Below are positions 15,866 to 25,214 of a DNA stretch of 58,925 nt, in pieces (within the stretch, counting starts at the first letter, position 1; every line of letters begins with the position of its first letter). Source of the DNA: Thermoplasmata archaeon (GTDB lineage Archaea; Thermoplasmatota; Thermoplasmata; Lutacidiplasmatales; UBA184); assembly GCA_022750155.1 (NCBI GenBank), contig JAKIWG010000013.1, forward strand, positions 1-58,925, written 5' to 3'. Below the pieces are notes generated by a model. It saw nothing but the letters and a program-made list of their open reading frames with translations. It searched no databases and was not told where the DNA came from. A program made the translations under genes and the position numbers.

Positions 15866-16942
15866 ATGAGCGGGTTCGCCTACGCGAGCGCCCTCGGGAG
15901 GCTCAAGCCCCAGTTCTCCTCGTTCCTCGGCAAGGAGTTCTACGCCACCCTCACGGCTGCGAAGGACCTCAACGAGATCACCAAGCTCCTCGAGGGCACC
16001 GCCTATGGCCCGGAGATCGCGCAGTCCGCGAGCCAGTACCGCGGCGCGCCCCTCCTGGAGGTGGCGATCAACCGCTCCTTCGTCCGGCGGAACCGGCAGG
16101 CATTCGAGTCCGCCCCGTTCGCCGGGCGCCCGGTCGTCGGCGCCTACCTGCGCCGGTGGGACACCCAGAACATCGGGCTCATCCTCTCCTCGAAGGCGCT
16201 CGGGCGCACGGTGAGCGACGCCGAGCTGTTCCTCGTCTCGAGCCGGGAGATCCCCGCCGGTCTGTTCGCCGGCTCGATGACGATCGACGATTTCCGGCTC
16301 CTGCTGCAGCAGCCGAGCCTCGACGCGGTCGCCCAGGGCCTCGTGCGGTTCGGATACGGTGGGGTCCTGCTGCCCCTGATGGAGTCGTACTCCCGCACCC
16401 ACGACATCTTCCCGCTGCTCCTCGCGCTCGACCGCGACTACTACACCCGCCTGCTCGAGACGAGCCGGTTCTTCCAGGGAGATGAGTGGACCGTCCGGCT
16501 CCTGGTGCAGAGCGAGATCGATCTGCGCAACGCCCTGCTCCTGCTGAAGGGGAAGGACGGGAACCTCCCGGTCGACGTCGTCCAGGAGCGGTTCCTCCCC
16601 GGGGGGCTGATGCCGGCCTCCGTCGTTCCCGAGCTCTACTCGGCCCGGGCCGTGCCCGAGCTCGTCCAGGGGCTCGAGAGCCGGTTCCCCACGCTCGCCC
16701 AGGGGAATGCGCTGTACGCGAGCGACCGCAGCCTGACCGCCTACGAGGCCGAGCTGCTCCGCGACCGCGCCGTCCGCGAGTTGAAGCGCCTGCGGTCGTA
16801 TCCCCTGTCCCTGTCGGTCATCTTCACCTACCTGCTCCTCGCCGAGCTCGAGCGGACCGACCTGCGCCGGATCATCTACGGGAAGGTCTACCAGGTCGAC
16901 CCCAACCAGCTCTCGGGCCTCCTCGTCGTCCCGAGGCTCTGA
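15866..16942 (+). CDS. atpC: A-type ATP synthase subunit C
   Basis: 358 residues, the usual length for the V/A-ATPase C (d-type) subunit, the socket between the central stalk and the c-ring. Recognised by YASALGRLKPQ at the N-terminus, the repeated three-part helical organisation, LRRWDTQNIGLIL and the ending LAELERTDLRRIIYGK. Starts 11 nt after the E stop. Last gene of the plus-strand operon; convergent with subunit I. Confidence 0.94.
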   Translation: MSGFAYASALGRLKPQFSSFLGKEFYATLTAAKDLNEITKLLEGTAYGPEIAQSASQYRGAPLLEVAINRSFVRRNRQAFESAPFAGRPVVGAYLRRWDTQNIGLILSSKALGRTVSDAELFLVSSREIPAGLFAGSMTIDDFRLLLQQPSLDAVAQGLVRFGYGGVLLPLMESYSRTHDIFPLLLALDRDYYTRLLETSRFFQGDEWTVRLLVQSEIDLRNALLLLKGKDGNLPVDVVQERFLPGGLMPASVVPELYSARAVPELVQGLESRFPTLAQGNALYASDRSLTAYEAELLRDRAVRELKRLRSYPLSLSVIFTYLLLAELERTDLRRIIYGKVYQVDPNQLSGLLVVPRL

Positions 16943-16957
16943 AGCGGCCCACCGCGC

Positions 16958-16971
16958 GGCCCGTACGGGCC
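16958..16971. terminator. Perfect palindrome between the two ATPase operons
   Basis: GGCCCGTACGGGCC is a 14-bp perfect palindrome in the 46-bp gap between the converging atpC and atpI ends. It could act as a bidirectional 3' structure; no T-run follows, so termination is an inference. Confidence 0.4.
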
Positions 16972-16988
16972 CGACGGTACGCCGGCCC

Positions 16989-18956
16989 CTAATGCCGGGC
17001 GGGGGCGGCGGGGAGCGGCGCGGAGGGCGTGGTATGCGTCCTCGCGGCGCCGAACGGCTTGAACTCCTTGCCGTTGCCGCCATAGAACTTCGAGAAGTAC
17101 TCCACGAAGATCAGCCGCGCCCCCTGGATCCCCGGCTCGAAGACCCCCAGGACGATGTTGAACGTCTCGATGAGCACGACGATCAACGCTCCGGCGATGA
17201 GCCCGCCGATCCCGTGCGACGGGTAGAGCAGGCCGGCGACGGTGAAGGCGACGACGGTGAGGATGACGGACGCGAGCAGGATGCCCAAGAGCCGGGTGTA
17301 CGACAGGATGTGGCTCACCACCTCGATGAGACCGAGGCCCCCCTCCTGGAACCCGAGGGCGACGACCATGGTGACCGCGCCGGTGGCGAGGGTCCCGAGG
17401 ATGAGGGCGCTCAGGGGGGAGAGGGGGAGGGAGATCTGGTGGCGGATCACGCCGAGCCCGAAGAACGCGACGCCGACGGCGAACAGGATCCCGCCCACCT
17501 TGCCAATCGCGTGGCGGAACTTGTGGTGGTAGTACTCCTTGAGCGCCCCGAGCAGGAACCCGAAGGAGACCATCGCGAGCCCGATGTAGCCGGTGAGCAG
17601 GAGCAGCTGCGAGGCGCCCGTCTTGCTCGCCGCGTCGAGATAAGGGGTGGGCAGGAGGTGGTAGCCGAAGAACTCGTTGAACAGAAGGCCCGCCCCGATG
17701 GCGACGACGCAGCCGGGCACGAGGGCGTAGGCGAGGGAGCGCATCGAGCTCGGGCCCATGATCCGTTTCAGGAAACTGCGGAGGAACGAGGGAACGTGGC
17801 GGCCGCCGGGGAACCCGGCGATCATCCACAGCGAGATGGTCAGGATGACGAGGCCGTAGCCCCAGTCGCCGAGCATGAGGCCGAAGAAGATGGGGAACAC
17901 GACGGCGAAGACGAACGTCGGGTCGAATTCGGAGGAGGTCGGAAGCGAGTAGAACCGGATGAAGAACTCGAACCGTCGGACCCCCGGCGGGTTGTCCATC
18001 AGCGTCGGGGGCTCTTCCGGGCTCCCGATCTCGTAGAGCAATGCGCGGCCCTGCGTCGCTCCGACGAGCTGCTGCTCGACCTGGGCGACGTGGCGCCGCG
18101 GGATCCACGCCTCGAGCGTGAAGGTGCTCCGCCCCGCCGCGAGCCGGGTGTAGATGTCGAGCTTGCGGCTCTCGATCGAGAGCGCCTCCTCGATCGACGC
18201 GACCGCGGGGTACCACGCCCTCGCGATCGCCGACAGGCGCGCGCGGATCTCGGCGAGGCGAGCGTCGACCTGGGCGAGGTCGGCCGTCACTTTCGGCACG
18301 ACCTCGCCGATCGGACCCTCGTAGCGGGGCGCGGCGATGAGGGTGACCCCCCGCTGCTGGGCGAGGCGGCTGACGGCCTCGGCCTGCTCGGCGCGGACAG
18401 CGACGATGAACCGGACGCTCGTACCCTCGACCGAATCGAGGAACATCGCGTCGGAGAGGGCGGGCAGTTCCGAGCGGAGGGTGGAGAAGACGTCGGCGTG
18501 CGCCTCCCCGAAGAAGGCGAGCGCGCTCTTGGCGGAGAGGAGCTCCAGGCGGTCCGGATAGAACCGGAACCGGCGGAACAGGTCGAGGTCGTCGGTCAGG
18601 GCCTTTCGCCGGGTGAGGAGGGCGTCCTCCTCGCGCTTGAGCGAACCCACCTCCTCGTCGATCGGCACCGCCTTCGCGGCGTTCAGGACCGCGCTCTGGT
18701 CCTCGAACTGGCGGGGCGCGGCCGAGGGCATCGGCGGCAAGGCCGCCTTGAGGCCCCGGAACCGGACGAGCTCGTCCCCCACTGCCCGCTGGACGTCGGA
18801 GGCCCGCTCCGGTTCGAGGACCTCGAGCGCCTCCTTCCCGACGGGCTCGACCTGGGCGACGCCCCCGTCGTAGAGGATCGAGAGGATCCGGTCGCGGTCG
18901 TCCTTCAGGCCGACGACGGCGACCTTGGCCATGGCGACGGGGCGAAGGAAGGACAC
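16989..18956 (-). CDS. atpI: A-type ATP synthase subunit I (membrane a-subunit)
   Basis: 655 residues. The N-terminal cytoplasmic half has coiled-coil segments and begins LRPVAMAKVAVVGLKDDRDR, as in other I subunits, which supports the GTG start at 18956 rather than the internal ATG at 18932. From about residue 345 there are seven to eight TM helices (FDPTFVFAVVFPIFFGLMLGDWGYG, SFGFLLGALKEYYHH, LSYTRLLGILLASVILTVV and others), the last bearing the expected Arg. Supplies the ion half-channels. Directly follows H with a 3-nt gap. Confidence 0.95.
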   Translation of the reverse strand: MSFLRPVAMAKVAVVGLKDDRDRILSILYDGGVAQVEPVGKEALEVLEPERASDVQRAVGDELVRFRGLKAALPPMPSAAPRQFEDQSAVLNAAKAVPIDEEVGSLKREEDALLTRRKALTDDLDLFRRFRFYPDRLELLSAKSALAFFGEAHADVFSTLRSELPALSDAMFLDSVEGTSVRFIVAVRAEQAEAVSRLAQQRGVTLIAAPRYEGPIGEVVPKVTADLAQVDARLAEIRARLSAIARAWYPAVASIEEALSIESRKLDIYTRLAAGRSTFTLEAWIPRRHVAQVEQQLVGATQGRALLYEIGSPEEPPTLMDNPPGVRRFEFFIRFYSLPTSSEFDPTFVFAVVFPIFFGLMLGDWGYGLVILTISLWMIAGFPGGRHVPSFLRSFLKRIMGPSSMRSLAYALVPGCVVAIGAGLLFNEFFGYHLLPTPYLDAASKTGASQLLLLTGYIGLAMVSFGFLLGALKEYYHHKFRHAIGKVGGILFAVGVAFFGLGVIRHQISLPLSPLSALILGTLATGAVTMVVALGFQEGGLGLIEVVSHILSYTRLLGILLASVILTVVAFTVAGLLYPSHGIGGLIAGALIVVLIETFNIVLGVFEPGIQGARLIFVEYFSKFYGGNGKEFKPFGAARTHTTPSAPLPAAPARH

Positions 18957-18959
18957 GGC

Positions 18960-19346
18960 TCACGCCTCCGGGCGGCTCGTTCCCTTTCGGAACTCTCCGG
19001 CGACCACGTCGAGGACCTTGTCGCGCAGGCTGGCGAGGTCGCGGGAGCCCGCGGCGCGGATCGTCTTGGCGATCCGCTCCCCCTCGGCGACGATGCGCGC
19101 CGCCTCCTCCTCGGCCAGGGCCCGCGAGCTCTGCACCGACGCCTCCCGGGTCCGGTCGACCTCGGCGCGCGTCGCCTGGACGGCGGCCTCGGCGTCGCTC
19201 CGGAGCTGCGCGAGGGCGCGCTCCCCCTCGGCGAGGAGGGTCTTCAGGCGGGACTCCCCGTCGACCTCCGCCTGCTTCAGCTGCTTGAGGGTCGAAAGCG
19301 CCGCGGAGCCGGAGGCGCCGGGGTTCGCCGGAGCGGGGTCCGTCAT
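18960..19346 (-). CDS. atpH: A-type ATP synthase subunit H (peripheral stalk)
   Basis: 128 residues. Almost entirely a charged coiled coil (LKQLKQAEVDGESRLKTLL through AEEEAARIVAEGERIAKTI) with a short C-terminal tail, matching the AhaH/V-ATPase G-like peripheral stalk subunit that pairs with E. Lies between the 42-residue membrane peptide gene and subunit I. Confidence 0.88.
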   Translation of the reverse strand: MTDPAPANPGASGSAALSTLKQLKQAEVDGESRLKTLLAEGERALAQLRSDAEAAVQATRAEVDRTREASVQSSRALAEEEAARIVAEGERIAKTIRAAGSRDLASLRDKVLDVVAGEFRKGTSRPEA

Positions 19347-19350
19347 TCCT

Positions 19351-19479
19351 CTAGTGCCCTCCCAGGTAGGCCAGGAGCGCGAAGAAGACGAGCAGGGCGG
19401 CGAGCTTCACTCCGAGGGAGCGGCCGATCACCCGGTAGAACCGGACGCGGGCGGAGTCGACGTCAGATGGCGACGCCAC
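19351..19479 (-). CDS. 42-residue single-TM peptide in the ATPase operon
   Basis: GTG at 19479, inside the end of atpD (17-bp overlap), preceded by AGGAGGAGGCC as Shine-Dalgarno; the stop is 4 nt before the atpH start. Sequence: a polar N-terminus with four arginines (about residues 11, 13, 16 and 20), then KLAALLVFFALLAYL as one TM helix and a GGH end. Positive-inside rule puts the N-terminus in the cytoplasm. The space between D and H is fully used by this frame, which supports it. No family recognised. It may be an accessory or assembly peptide of the A-ATPase membrane part. Confidence 0.68.
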   Translation of the reverse strand: MASPSDVDSARVRFYRVIGRSLGVKLAALLVFFALLAYLGGH

Positions 19480-20107
19480 CGGCCTCCTCCTGCTCCATCT
19501 TGCGCTTGACCGTCTTCAGCATGCTGAAGGCGTCGCGCTCGAGCTCGTCGAATCGGAACTTGATGTATCGCACCGTGCCCTGGAGGCGGGGGATGAGCAC
19601 GTTCTCGATCGCGCTCGCCCGACGCTTGGTCTTCTCGATCTCGTGGAGGAGGCGGCGCAGCGCGTTCTCCTTCTCGGCGATCCCGAGGACGACGGAGTAG
19701 ATCCCCTGGAAGTGGCGGATCGACTCGTTGATCGACGTAGGGAGGTCGAGGAGCGACGGGGCGCCGACCGGCGTGTAGGCACCGGCGTCGACCTTGGGGG
19801 TCTTCACGCCCATGACGTTCTTGGTCTGGACCGTCACGGGGTGGACCTCGGGGAGGAGCATGGAGATGTTCTCGAGGCGCGTGGGGCCCTCCATCATCTC
19901 GGCCATCCGGATCGACTGGTAGCCGGCGGCGATCCGCTTCTGGAGGTCCCCGCGCAGCGCCAGCGCCTCCTTCGAGAGATTGAAGAACTCGGCGATGAGC
20001 GCCGAGCGCTTGAGCTTGAGGAGGTTGAGGCCCTTGCGGGCGAGGACGATGCGGCGCCGGGTGCGCAGCAGTTCGAGGCGGGTGGGCCGGATGTTCTCCT
20101 GGGCCAT
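19463..20107 (-). CDS. atpD: A-type ATP synthase subunit D (central stalk)
   Basis: 214 residues. N-terminal RPTRLELLRTRRRIVLARKGLNLLKLKRSALI and C-terminal KTKRRASAIENVLIPRLQGTVRYIKFRFDELERDAFSMLKTVKRK are the paired coiled-coil signatures of V/A-ATPase subunit D, the rotor shaft. Begins 27 nt after the B stop. Confidence 0.95.
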   Translation of the reverse strand: MAQENIRPTRLELLRTRRRIVLARKGLNLLKLKRSALIAEFFNLSKEALALRGDLQKRIAAGYQSIRMAEMMEGPTRLENISMLLPEVHPVTVQTKNVMGVKTPKVDAGAYTPVGAPSLLDLPTSINESIRHFQGIYSVVLGIAEKENALRRLLHEIEKTKRRASAIENVLIPRLQGTVRYIKFRFDELERDAFSMLKTVKRKMEQEEAGGVAI

Positions 20108-20134
20108 CGCTCGTCCTCCCGGTGACGGACCCCG

Positions 20135-21559
20135 TCAGGCCGCCGTGGTCCTGCGGTACTTGGCGATGAACTCCGGTTTCAACCGCTTGAGCTCGCTCTC
20201 GGGAAGGTCGGAGAGGATCTCCCAGGCGATGGCGAGCGACTGGTCGATCGTCCGGTCCTCGTCGGGGCGCTGGTTGACGAACTCGTTCTCGAAGCGGTCG
20301 GCGATCTTGAGATAGATCCGGTCCGTCGCGCTCAGCGACTCCTCGCCGACGATCGCCGAGAGCGCCCGCTGGTCCTTTCCGGTGGCGTAGCTCGCGTAGA
20401 GCTGGTCTGCGACCCCGCGGTGATCCTCGCGGGTGCGATCCTTGCCGATCCCCTGGTTCATCAGGCGGGAGAGCGACGTGAGCACGTCGATCGGGGGGTA
20501 TACGCCCCGGCGCTGGAGGTCGCGGCTCGCCACGATCTGCCCCTCGGTGATGTACCCGGTGAGGTCCGGGATGGGGTGGGTGATGTCGTCGGCGGGCATC
20601 GTCAGGATCGGGAGCTGGGTGATCGACCCCTTGCGGCCGTGGATCTTCCCGGCGCGCTCGTACAGGGTCGCGAGGTCTGTGTAGAGGTATCCGGGATAGC
20701 CGCGCCGGCCGGGGACCTCCTCACGGGCCGAGGCGATCTCGCGCAGCGCCTCGCAGTAGTTGGTCATGTCCGTCAGGACGACCAGGATGTGCATGTCGCA
20801 CTCGTAGGCGAGGTACTCGGCCGTCGTGAGCGCCATGCGCGGTGTGACGATGCGCTCCATCGACGGGTCGCTCGAGAGGTTGAGGAAGACGACGGTTCGT
20901 TCGAGGGCGCCCGTGGTCTCGAACTCCTTGAGGAAGAAGTTCGCCTCCTCGCTAGTGATCCCCATCGCCGCGAAGATGACGGCGAAGTTCTCGGTCGAAT
21001 TCCTCAACTTCGCCTGCCGGACGATCTGGGCGGCGACCTGGTTGTGCGGGAGTCCCGCGCCGGAGAAGATCGGGAGCTTCTGTCCCCGGACGAGGGTGTT
21101 CATCACGTCGATGTTCGATAGACCGGTCTGGATGAACTCGCTCGGCTCCTCGCGCGAGTACGGGTTCATCGCGTTGCCGACGATCTCGAGTCGGGTCTCC
21201 GAGACGATGGGGGGGCCTCCGTCGCGCGGCTCGCCGAGTCCGGTGAACACCCGTCCGAGCATCTCGCGCGAAACCGGAAGGCGGGCGACCTCGCCCAGGA
21301 ACTTGACCGAGGTCTCGGTGACGTTCATGCCCATCGTCGGTCCGAACACTTGGACGATGGCGAGCCCTTTGCGGGAATCGAGCACCTGACCCTGGCGGCG
21401 CGTGCCGTCCGGGAGGGTGATCTCCACGATTTCCCCGTACGCCGCGGTCTCGACCTCGCGGACGAACAGTAGCGGGCCGGAGACCCGGTCGATGGTACGA
21501 TAGTCGATGGGGACTGCTGGGGGCGTTGCGCCCGGGGCGGGGCTCTTCGTCTGCGCCAT
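20135..21559 (-). CDS. atpB: A-type ATP synthase subunit B (non-catalytic)
   Basis: 474 residues, typical B length. Non-catalytic nucleotide-binding subunit: [16 protein letters not shown] replaces the Walker A loop, as in all archaeal B subunits, and [37 protein letters not shown] and [19 protein letters not shown] are conserved. ATG at 21559 overlaps the A stop (ATGA); a longer upstream reading frame is antisense noise within A. Confidence 0.96.
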   Translation of the reverse strand: MAQTKSPAPGATPPAVPIDYRTIDRVSGPLLFVREVETAAYGEIVEITLPDGTRRQGQVLDSRKGLAIVQVFGPTMGMNVTETSVKFLGEVARLPVSREMLGRVFTGLGEPRDGGPPIVSETRLEIVGNAMNPYSREEPSEFIQTGLSNIDVMNTLVRGQKLPIFSGAGLPHNQVAAQIVRQAKLRNSTENFAVIFAAMGITSEEANFFLKEFETTGALERTVVFLNLSSDPSMERIVTPRMALTTAEYLAYECDMHILVVLTDMTNYCEALREIASAREEVPGRRGYPGYLYTDLATLYERAGKIHGRKGSITQLPILTMPADDITHPIPDLTGYITEGQIVASRDLQRRGVYPPIDVLTSLSRLMNQGIGKDRTREDHRGVADQLYASYATGKDQRALSAIVGEESLSATDRIYLKIADRFENEFVNQRPDEDRTIDQSLAIAWEILSDLPESELKRLKPEFIAKYRRTTAA

Positions 21560-23313
21560 CAGCTCGCCCCCACCGCCGCGGCGATCGACTGGCTCATCTC
21601 GAGGTCGAGGGCGTCGAAGGAGTTCGCGAGCTCCTTCTCCGGGATCCACTTCATGCGCGAGAGTTTCGATCGAACCGGGAGCTTGGAGAGCGCGGCGACC
21701 GTAGCCCCCTTGCTGATCGCCTCCTGCTCCTGGTCGCCGAAAGAGAGGATGGCGTGCAGCATCCGGAACTGCTTGCCGATCGAGGTGTAGGTATCGACGT
21801 CATCGTAGGCGCTCTGCTGGAGGTAGTCCTCTCGGAGCATCCGAGCGACGTCGAGGACCCCCTTCTCGCGCTCGGGAAGGGCGTCGACGCCGACCAGCTG
21901 GACGATCTCCTGCAGCTCGGACTCCTTCTGGAGGACCTCGAGCGCCTTCTGACGGAGTTGCACGAACTCCTTGGCGAGGTTCGCCCGGTACCACGGCTCG
22001 AGGTCCCCCACGTAGAGCGAGTAGCTGTTGAGCCAGTTGATCGACGGGAAGTGGCGGCGAGACGCAAGCGCCGCGTCCAGGGCCCAGAAGACCCGCGTCA
22101 CGCGGAGCGTGTTCTGGCTCACCGGTTCGGAGAAATCACCGCCCGGAGGAGAGACGGCGCCGACGACGGTCACCGACCCGGGGCGCCCCTCGGGCGAGAG
22201 CGTGACCACGCGGCCGGCCCGCTCATAGAACTCGGCTACCCTTCGTCCGAGGTAGGCCGGATAGCCTTCCTCCCCGGGCATCTCCTCGAGACGGCCGGAG
22301 ATCTCGCGCATTGCCTCCGCCCAGCGGCTCGTCGAGTCGGCCATGAGGGCGACGTCGTAGCCCATGTCCCGATAGTACTCGGCGATCGTGATACCGGTGT
22401 AGACACTCGCCTCGCGGGCGGCGACGGGCATGTTCGAAGTGTTGGCGATGAGGATCGTCCGCTCCATCAGCGGCCGGCCGGACTTCGGGTCCTGCAGGTT
22501 TGGGAAGGTGGCGAGGACCTCCGTCATCTCGTTGCCCCGCTCTCCGCATCCGACGTAGACGACTACGTCGGAATCGGCCCACTTTGCCAGCTGCTGCTGA
22601 CAGACGGTCTTCCCGGATCCGAAGGGCCCTGGGATGCAGGCAGCGCCGCCCTTCGCAATCGGGAAGAAGGTGTCGATGACCCGCTGACCGGTGATGAGCG
22701 GGATCCCCGGGGCGAGCTTCTGTTTGACCGGGCGGGGGATTCGGACCACCCACTTCTGGACGAGCGTGACCGGTTGGCTTCCCGACGCCGTCTTGATCGA
22801 GCCAATTGGTTCGCGGATGTTGTACGAGCCGCTCGCAAGCTTCTCGAGTGTCCCGCTGACACCGGGGGCGACCATGATCTTGTGCAGGATGAGCGGCGTC
22901 TCTTGGACAGTGCCGAGGATCGTGCCGGGGGTCACCTCGCTCCCGACCTTAGCGACCGCAGTGAACTCCCACTTCTTCGTCTCGTTGAGCGCGGCGGCCG
23001 AAAAGCCCCGCGTGATGAAGTCCCCGAGATTCTTCTTCAACACGTCGAGCGGGCGCTGGACCCCATCGTAGATGGAGGTCAGTAGCCCCGGACCGAGCTC
23101 GACGGAGAGCGCCTGGCCGGTGTTCTCCACCGGGTCGCCCGGCCGGACCCCCGTAGTGTCCTCGTAGACCTGGACCGTCGCGGTATCGCCCACGAGCTTG
23201 ATGATCTCGCCGACGAGCCCGAGGGTCCCGACCCGTACGACGTCGAACATCTTCGCGCCGGTGAGCCCTTCGGCGATGACGACCGGACCGGAAACGCGAG
23301 CGATGACTCCCAT
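21559..23313 (-). CDS. atpA: A-type ATP synthase subunit A (catalytic)
   Basis: 584 residues. Catalytic hexamer subunit with P-loop GPFGSGKT, the [11 protein letters not shown] motif containing the catalytic Glu, [32 protein letters not shown], and the archaeal/vacuolar bulge domain near residues 110–190. No intein at the P-loop, unlike some Thermoplasmatales homologues. Starts 10 nt after subunit F and overlaps B. Confidence 0.97.
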   Translation of the reverse strand: MGVIARVSGPVVIAEGLTGAKMFDVVRVGTLGLVGEIIKLVGDTATVQVYEDTTGVRPGDPVENTGQALSVELGPGLLTSIYDGVQRPLDVLKKNLGDFITRGFSAAALNETKKWEFTAVAKVGSEVTPGTILGTVQETPLILHKIMVAPGVSGTLEKLASGSYNIREPIGSIKTASGSQPVTLVQKWVVRIPRPVKQKLAPGIPLITGQRVIDTFFPIAKGGAACIPGPFGSGKTVCQQQLAKWADSDVVVYVGCGERGNEMTEVLATFPNLQDPKSGRPLMERTILIANTSNMPVAAREASVYTGITIAEYYRDMGYDVALMADSTSRWAEAMREISGRLEEMPGEEGYPAYLGRRVAEFYERAGRVVTLSPEGRPGSVTVVGAVSPPGGDFSEPVSQNTLRVTRVFWALDAALASRRHFPSINWLNSYSLYVGDLEPWYRANLAKEFVQLRQKALEVLQKESELQEIVQLVGVDALPEREKGVLDVARMLREDYLQQSAYDDVDTYTSIGKQFRMLHAILSFGDQEQEAISKGATVAALSKLPVRSKLSRMKWIPEKELANSFDALDLEMSQSIAAAVGAS

Positions 23314-23323
23314 CTTCTACCTC

Positions 23324-23662
23324 TCAGGTCGGAACGGCGAGCGAAACCCCGAGGACCCTCTTGGCAAGCGTGCCGATGCTCTCGACCTCGTACTCCCCGC
23401 TGGGGGTGGGCACGAAGACGACGAGCGGCTTGAGGGAGGAATCGGCGTGGACGCGCTGGTTCTCCGAAAGCAGTGGGCGGATCGACTGGCTGGCGATCAC
23501 GAGCGAGTAGCGCCCGCTCGTCATCGCCTTCTGGAACTCGGAGGCGCCCGTTTGCGGCGTCACCTCCACTACTTCTTTGAGGCCGATCAATCGGAAGCCG
23601 ATGGCCAGCTCGCGCTCGCCCAAGACCACGGTTTGACCGGCGTCCGGTACGAAGTCGGGCAC
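23324..23662 (-). CDS. atpF: A-type ATP synthase subunit F
   Basis: 112 residues. Small Rossmann-like central-stalk subunit: VVLGERELAIGFRLIGLKEVVEV, YSLVIASQSIRPLLSENQR and PLVVFVPTPSGEYEVESIGTLAKRVLG match the family. GTG start at 23662 lies 28 nt from a TATTTAA box, so the F-A-B-D-x-H-I message is probably leaderless. First gene of the operon. Confidence 0.93.
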   Translation of the reverse strand: MPDFVPDAGQTVVLGERELAIGFRLIGLKEVVEVTPQTGASEFQKAMTSGRYSLVIASQSIRPLLSENQRVHADSSLKPLVVFVPTPSGEYEVESIGTLAKRVLGVSLAVPT

Positions 23663-23685
23663 GGCGCCCCCGGCGGGGACTCGGC

Positions 23686-23695
23686 GTATTTAAGG
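23686..23695 (-). promoter_or_regulatory. TATA box of the ATPase F-A-B-D-x-H-I operon
   Basis: CCTTAAATAC on the minus strand, centre 28 nt from the atpF GTG; one of the best TATA matches in the window. Confidence 0.65.
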
Positions 23696-23745
23696 CCTGC
23701 CCCGAGCGGCGTGCCGGCGCACCATTCACGATAGAAAATCGAGCG

Positions 23746-23768
23746 AAAAACTGGTGGCGCGGCCACCA
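23746..23768 (-). terminator. Terminator after the ferredoxin gene
   Basis: Perfect 7-bp stem TGGTGGC/GCCACCA (23752–23758 with 23762–23768, 3-nt loop) followed on the minus strand by GTTTTT. Lies about 34 nt after the ferredoxin stop. Confidence 0.68.
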
Positions 23769-23801
23769 CCGCAGACGGGTCCGGATGAGGGCGTGTTGGC
23801 G

Positions 23802-24080
23802 CTACTTGTAGGTCGAGGTGTGGACGTGGCCTTCGTCGTCCGTGATCGTGATGCACTCGCCTTCGCACTCGAACAGGCACGCCTCGCAGACGATGCACTC
23901 CGGACCGTTGACCGCCAGCGAGCGCTCGGTGCGGAACTGGAACTTGGCCGCGACCCCCGCATCGTCGACGACGCCTGGGAACTGGTCGCGGGGCTTGAGC
24001 TCGAAGACGTTCACCGGGCAGACGTCCCGGCAGTGCGCGCACCCCGTACACTTTTCCAAGGCGATATCGACCTGGACCAT
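23802..24080 (-). CDS. Dicluster 4Fe-4S ferredoxin
   Basis: 92 residues. Two cluster motifs: CTGCAHCRDVCP, and CIVCEACLFEC which is followed by one extra Cys (EGEC). About 35 residues separate them (QFPGVVDDAGVAAKF…). Soluble electron carrier. The ATG at 24080 is preferred over the in-frame GTG at 24104 because the TATA box at 24114–24120 would put the transcription start downstream of that GTG. Monocistronic with its own terminator. Redox partner unknown. Confidence 0.9.
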   Translation of the reverse strand: MVQVDIALEKCTGCAHCRDVCPVNVFELKPRDQFPGVVDDAGVAAKFQFRTERSLAVNGPECIVCEACLFECEGECITITDDEGHVHTSTYK

Positions 24081-24113
24081 CTGGGGCCTCGAGGAGTTTT
24101 CCACAGGTCCGTT

Positions 24114-24120
24114 GTATATA
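24114..24120 (-). promoter_or_regulatory. TATA box of the ferredoxin gene
   Basis: CCTATATAC on the minus strand, centre about 37 nt before the ATG at 24080, giving a leader of about 10 nt and deciding the start codon. Confidence 0.6.
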
Positions 24121-24226
24121 GGGTTTCGCCCGGAGCGAAACCTGACGCGGTTTTCCGGGAGGAATCGAGCGTTTCAAGGGCTCCCCGTCGGGGCCTAGTA
24201 GGCCACCCGTCCTGTCCCCGACCGGC

Positions 24227-24994
24227 ATGGGAGAAGTCGTCCTCGGGACGAGCGGCTGGGACTATCCGGAGTGGGTCGGTCCGGTCTACCCGCGGCATGG
24301 AACCATCGACCGTTTGAGGTTCTACACCGACCTGTTCCCCATTGTGGAGGTCAACTCCACCTTCTACCGGCTCCCCCGGGTGTCGGTCGCCGAGTCGTGG
24401 GCCCGCCGCACCCCACGTCGGTTCCGGTTCGCTGCCAAGTTCCCGCAGACGATCACCCACGAGCGGCGCCTCGTGGGGGCGGAGGAGGAGCTCGGGCGGT
24501 TCCTCGAGGTGCTGAGCCCGCTCCGCGACGCAGGGAAGTTCGCGGCCGCGCTCCTCCAGCTTCCCCCGTCGCTCGCCTTCGACCCAGCCAATGTGCGGGC
24601 GTTCTACGAACGGCTCCCGGCAGACCTGCCCGTCGCCGTCGAGTTCCGCGAACCGTCGTGGAGGTCGGCCGAATCGTTCGACCTCCTGAGGGAGTTTCGG
24701 CTCGCCTACGTCGTCGTCGACGAACCGTTCCTCCCCATCGACCTCGAGGTCACGGCATCGTTCAGCTACATCCGCTGGCACGGTAGGGGGGAGCAGCTCT
24801 GGTACGACTACACGTACTCCAAGGACGAACTCACCGACTGGGTCCCGAAGGTCCGTGCACTGGAGGAACGCTCCGAGCACGTCTACGGGTTCTTCAACAA
24901 CCACTTCCGCGGCGATGCCGCGGTCAATGCCCAGGGCCTGACGGAGCAATTGGGTCTGCCGCCGCCTCCGTGGAGCTCGAAGCTGGACCGGTGA
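24227..24994 (+). CDS. DUF72 domain protein (YecE-like TIM barrel)
   Basis: 255 residues, typical length. DUF72 signatures: LGTSGWDYPEWVGPVYP at the N-terminus, FPIVEVNSTFYRLP, FAAKFPQTITHERRL, LLQLPPSLAF, VEFREPSW and YGFFNNHFRGDAAVNA near the end. Biochemical function unknown; a TIM-barrel fold is known for the family. The 3' end overlaps the convergent zinc-ribbon gene by 71 bp. Confidence 0.93.
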   Translation: MGEVVLGTSGWDYPEWVGPVYPRHGTIDRLRFYTDLFPIVEVNSTFYRLPRVSVAESWARRTPRRFRFAAKFPQTITHERRLVGAEEELGRFLEVLSPLRDAGKFAAALLQLPPSLAFDPANVRAFYERLPADLPVAVEFREPSWRSAESFDLLREFRLAYVVVDEPFLPIDLEVTASFSYIRWHGRGEQLWYDYTYSKDELTDWVPKVRALEERSEHVYGFFNNHFRGDAAVNAQGLTEQLGLPPPPWSSKLDR

Positions 24995-25214
24995 GGGCCG
25001 TCGGGGACGTGCCGTACTGCAGGAGGAGGATCTTGCAGTCCCGGCATCGGAAGCCGGAGATGTAGACCATCCCGAACCCGCTCGTGGGCGCCAGCTCCTC
25101 CCCGCCGAAGCCGAGGCGGGTCCGTTCGAGATACCATCTCGAGCCGGAGACGAGGCCCTCGGAGCCGAGGAAGCCGGGTGACATCGGCTTTGAGCAGTTG
25201 GGACAGTTGGGCAT
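24924..25214 (-). CDS. DUF6487-like zinc-ribbon protein
   Basis: 96 residues. MPNCPNCSKPMSPGFLGSEG with CPNC and a second pair CRDC near residue 58, separated by a beta-rich WYLERTRLGF segment: a split zinc ribbon like DUF6487. The C-terminal third is low-complexity Ala/Ser/Pro and lies antisense to the end of the DUF72 gene, so the true functional part is probably residues 1–66. A TTTATC TATA-like box inside a GCTCCG/CGGAGC inverted repeat lies about 42 nt before the ATG. Confidence 0.75.
   Translation of the reverse strand: MPNCPNCSKPMSPGFLGSEGLVSGSRWYLERTRLGFGGEELAPTSGFGMVYISGFRCRDCKILLLQYGTSPTALTGPASSSTEAAADPIAPSGPGH

Noticed and set aside
16992-19700. 902-residue open frame antisense to atpI and atpH
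   Set aside because: Complementary-strand shadow of coiled-coil and membrane genes; rich in Glu/Arg/Gly with no domain.
21559-23313. Intein in atpA
   Set aside because: P-loop region GPFGSGKT is continuous and the protein is 584 residues, the normal intein-free length.
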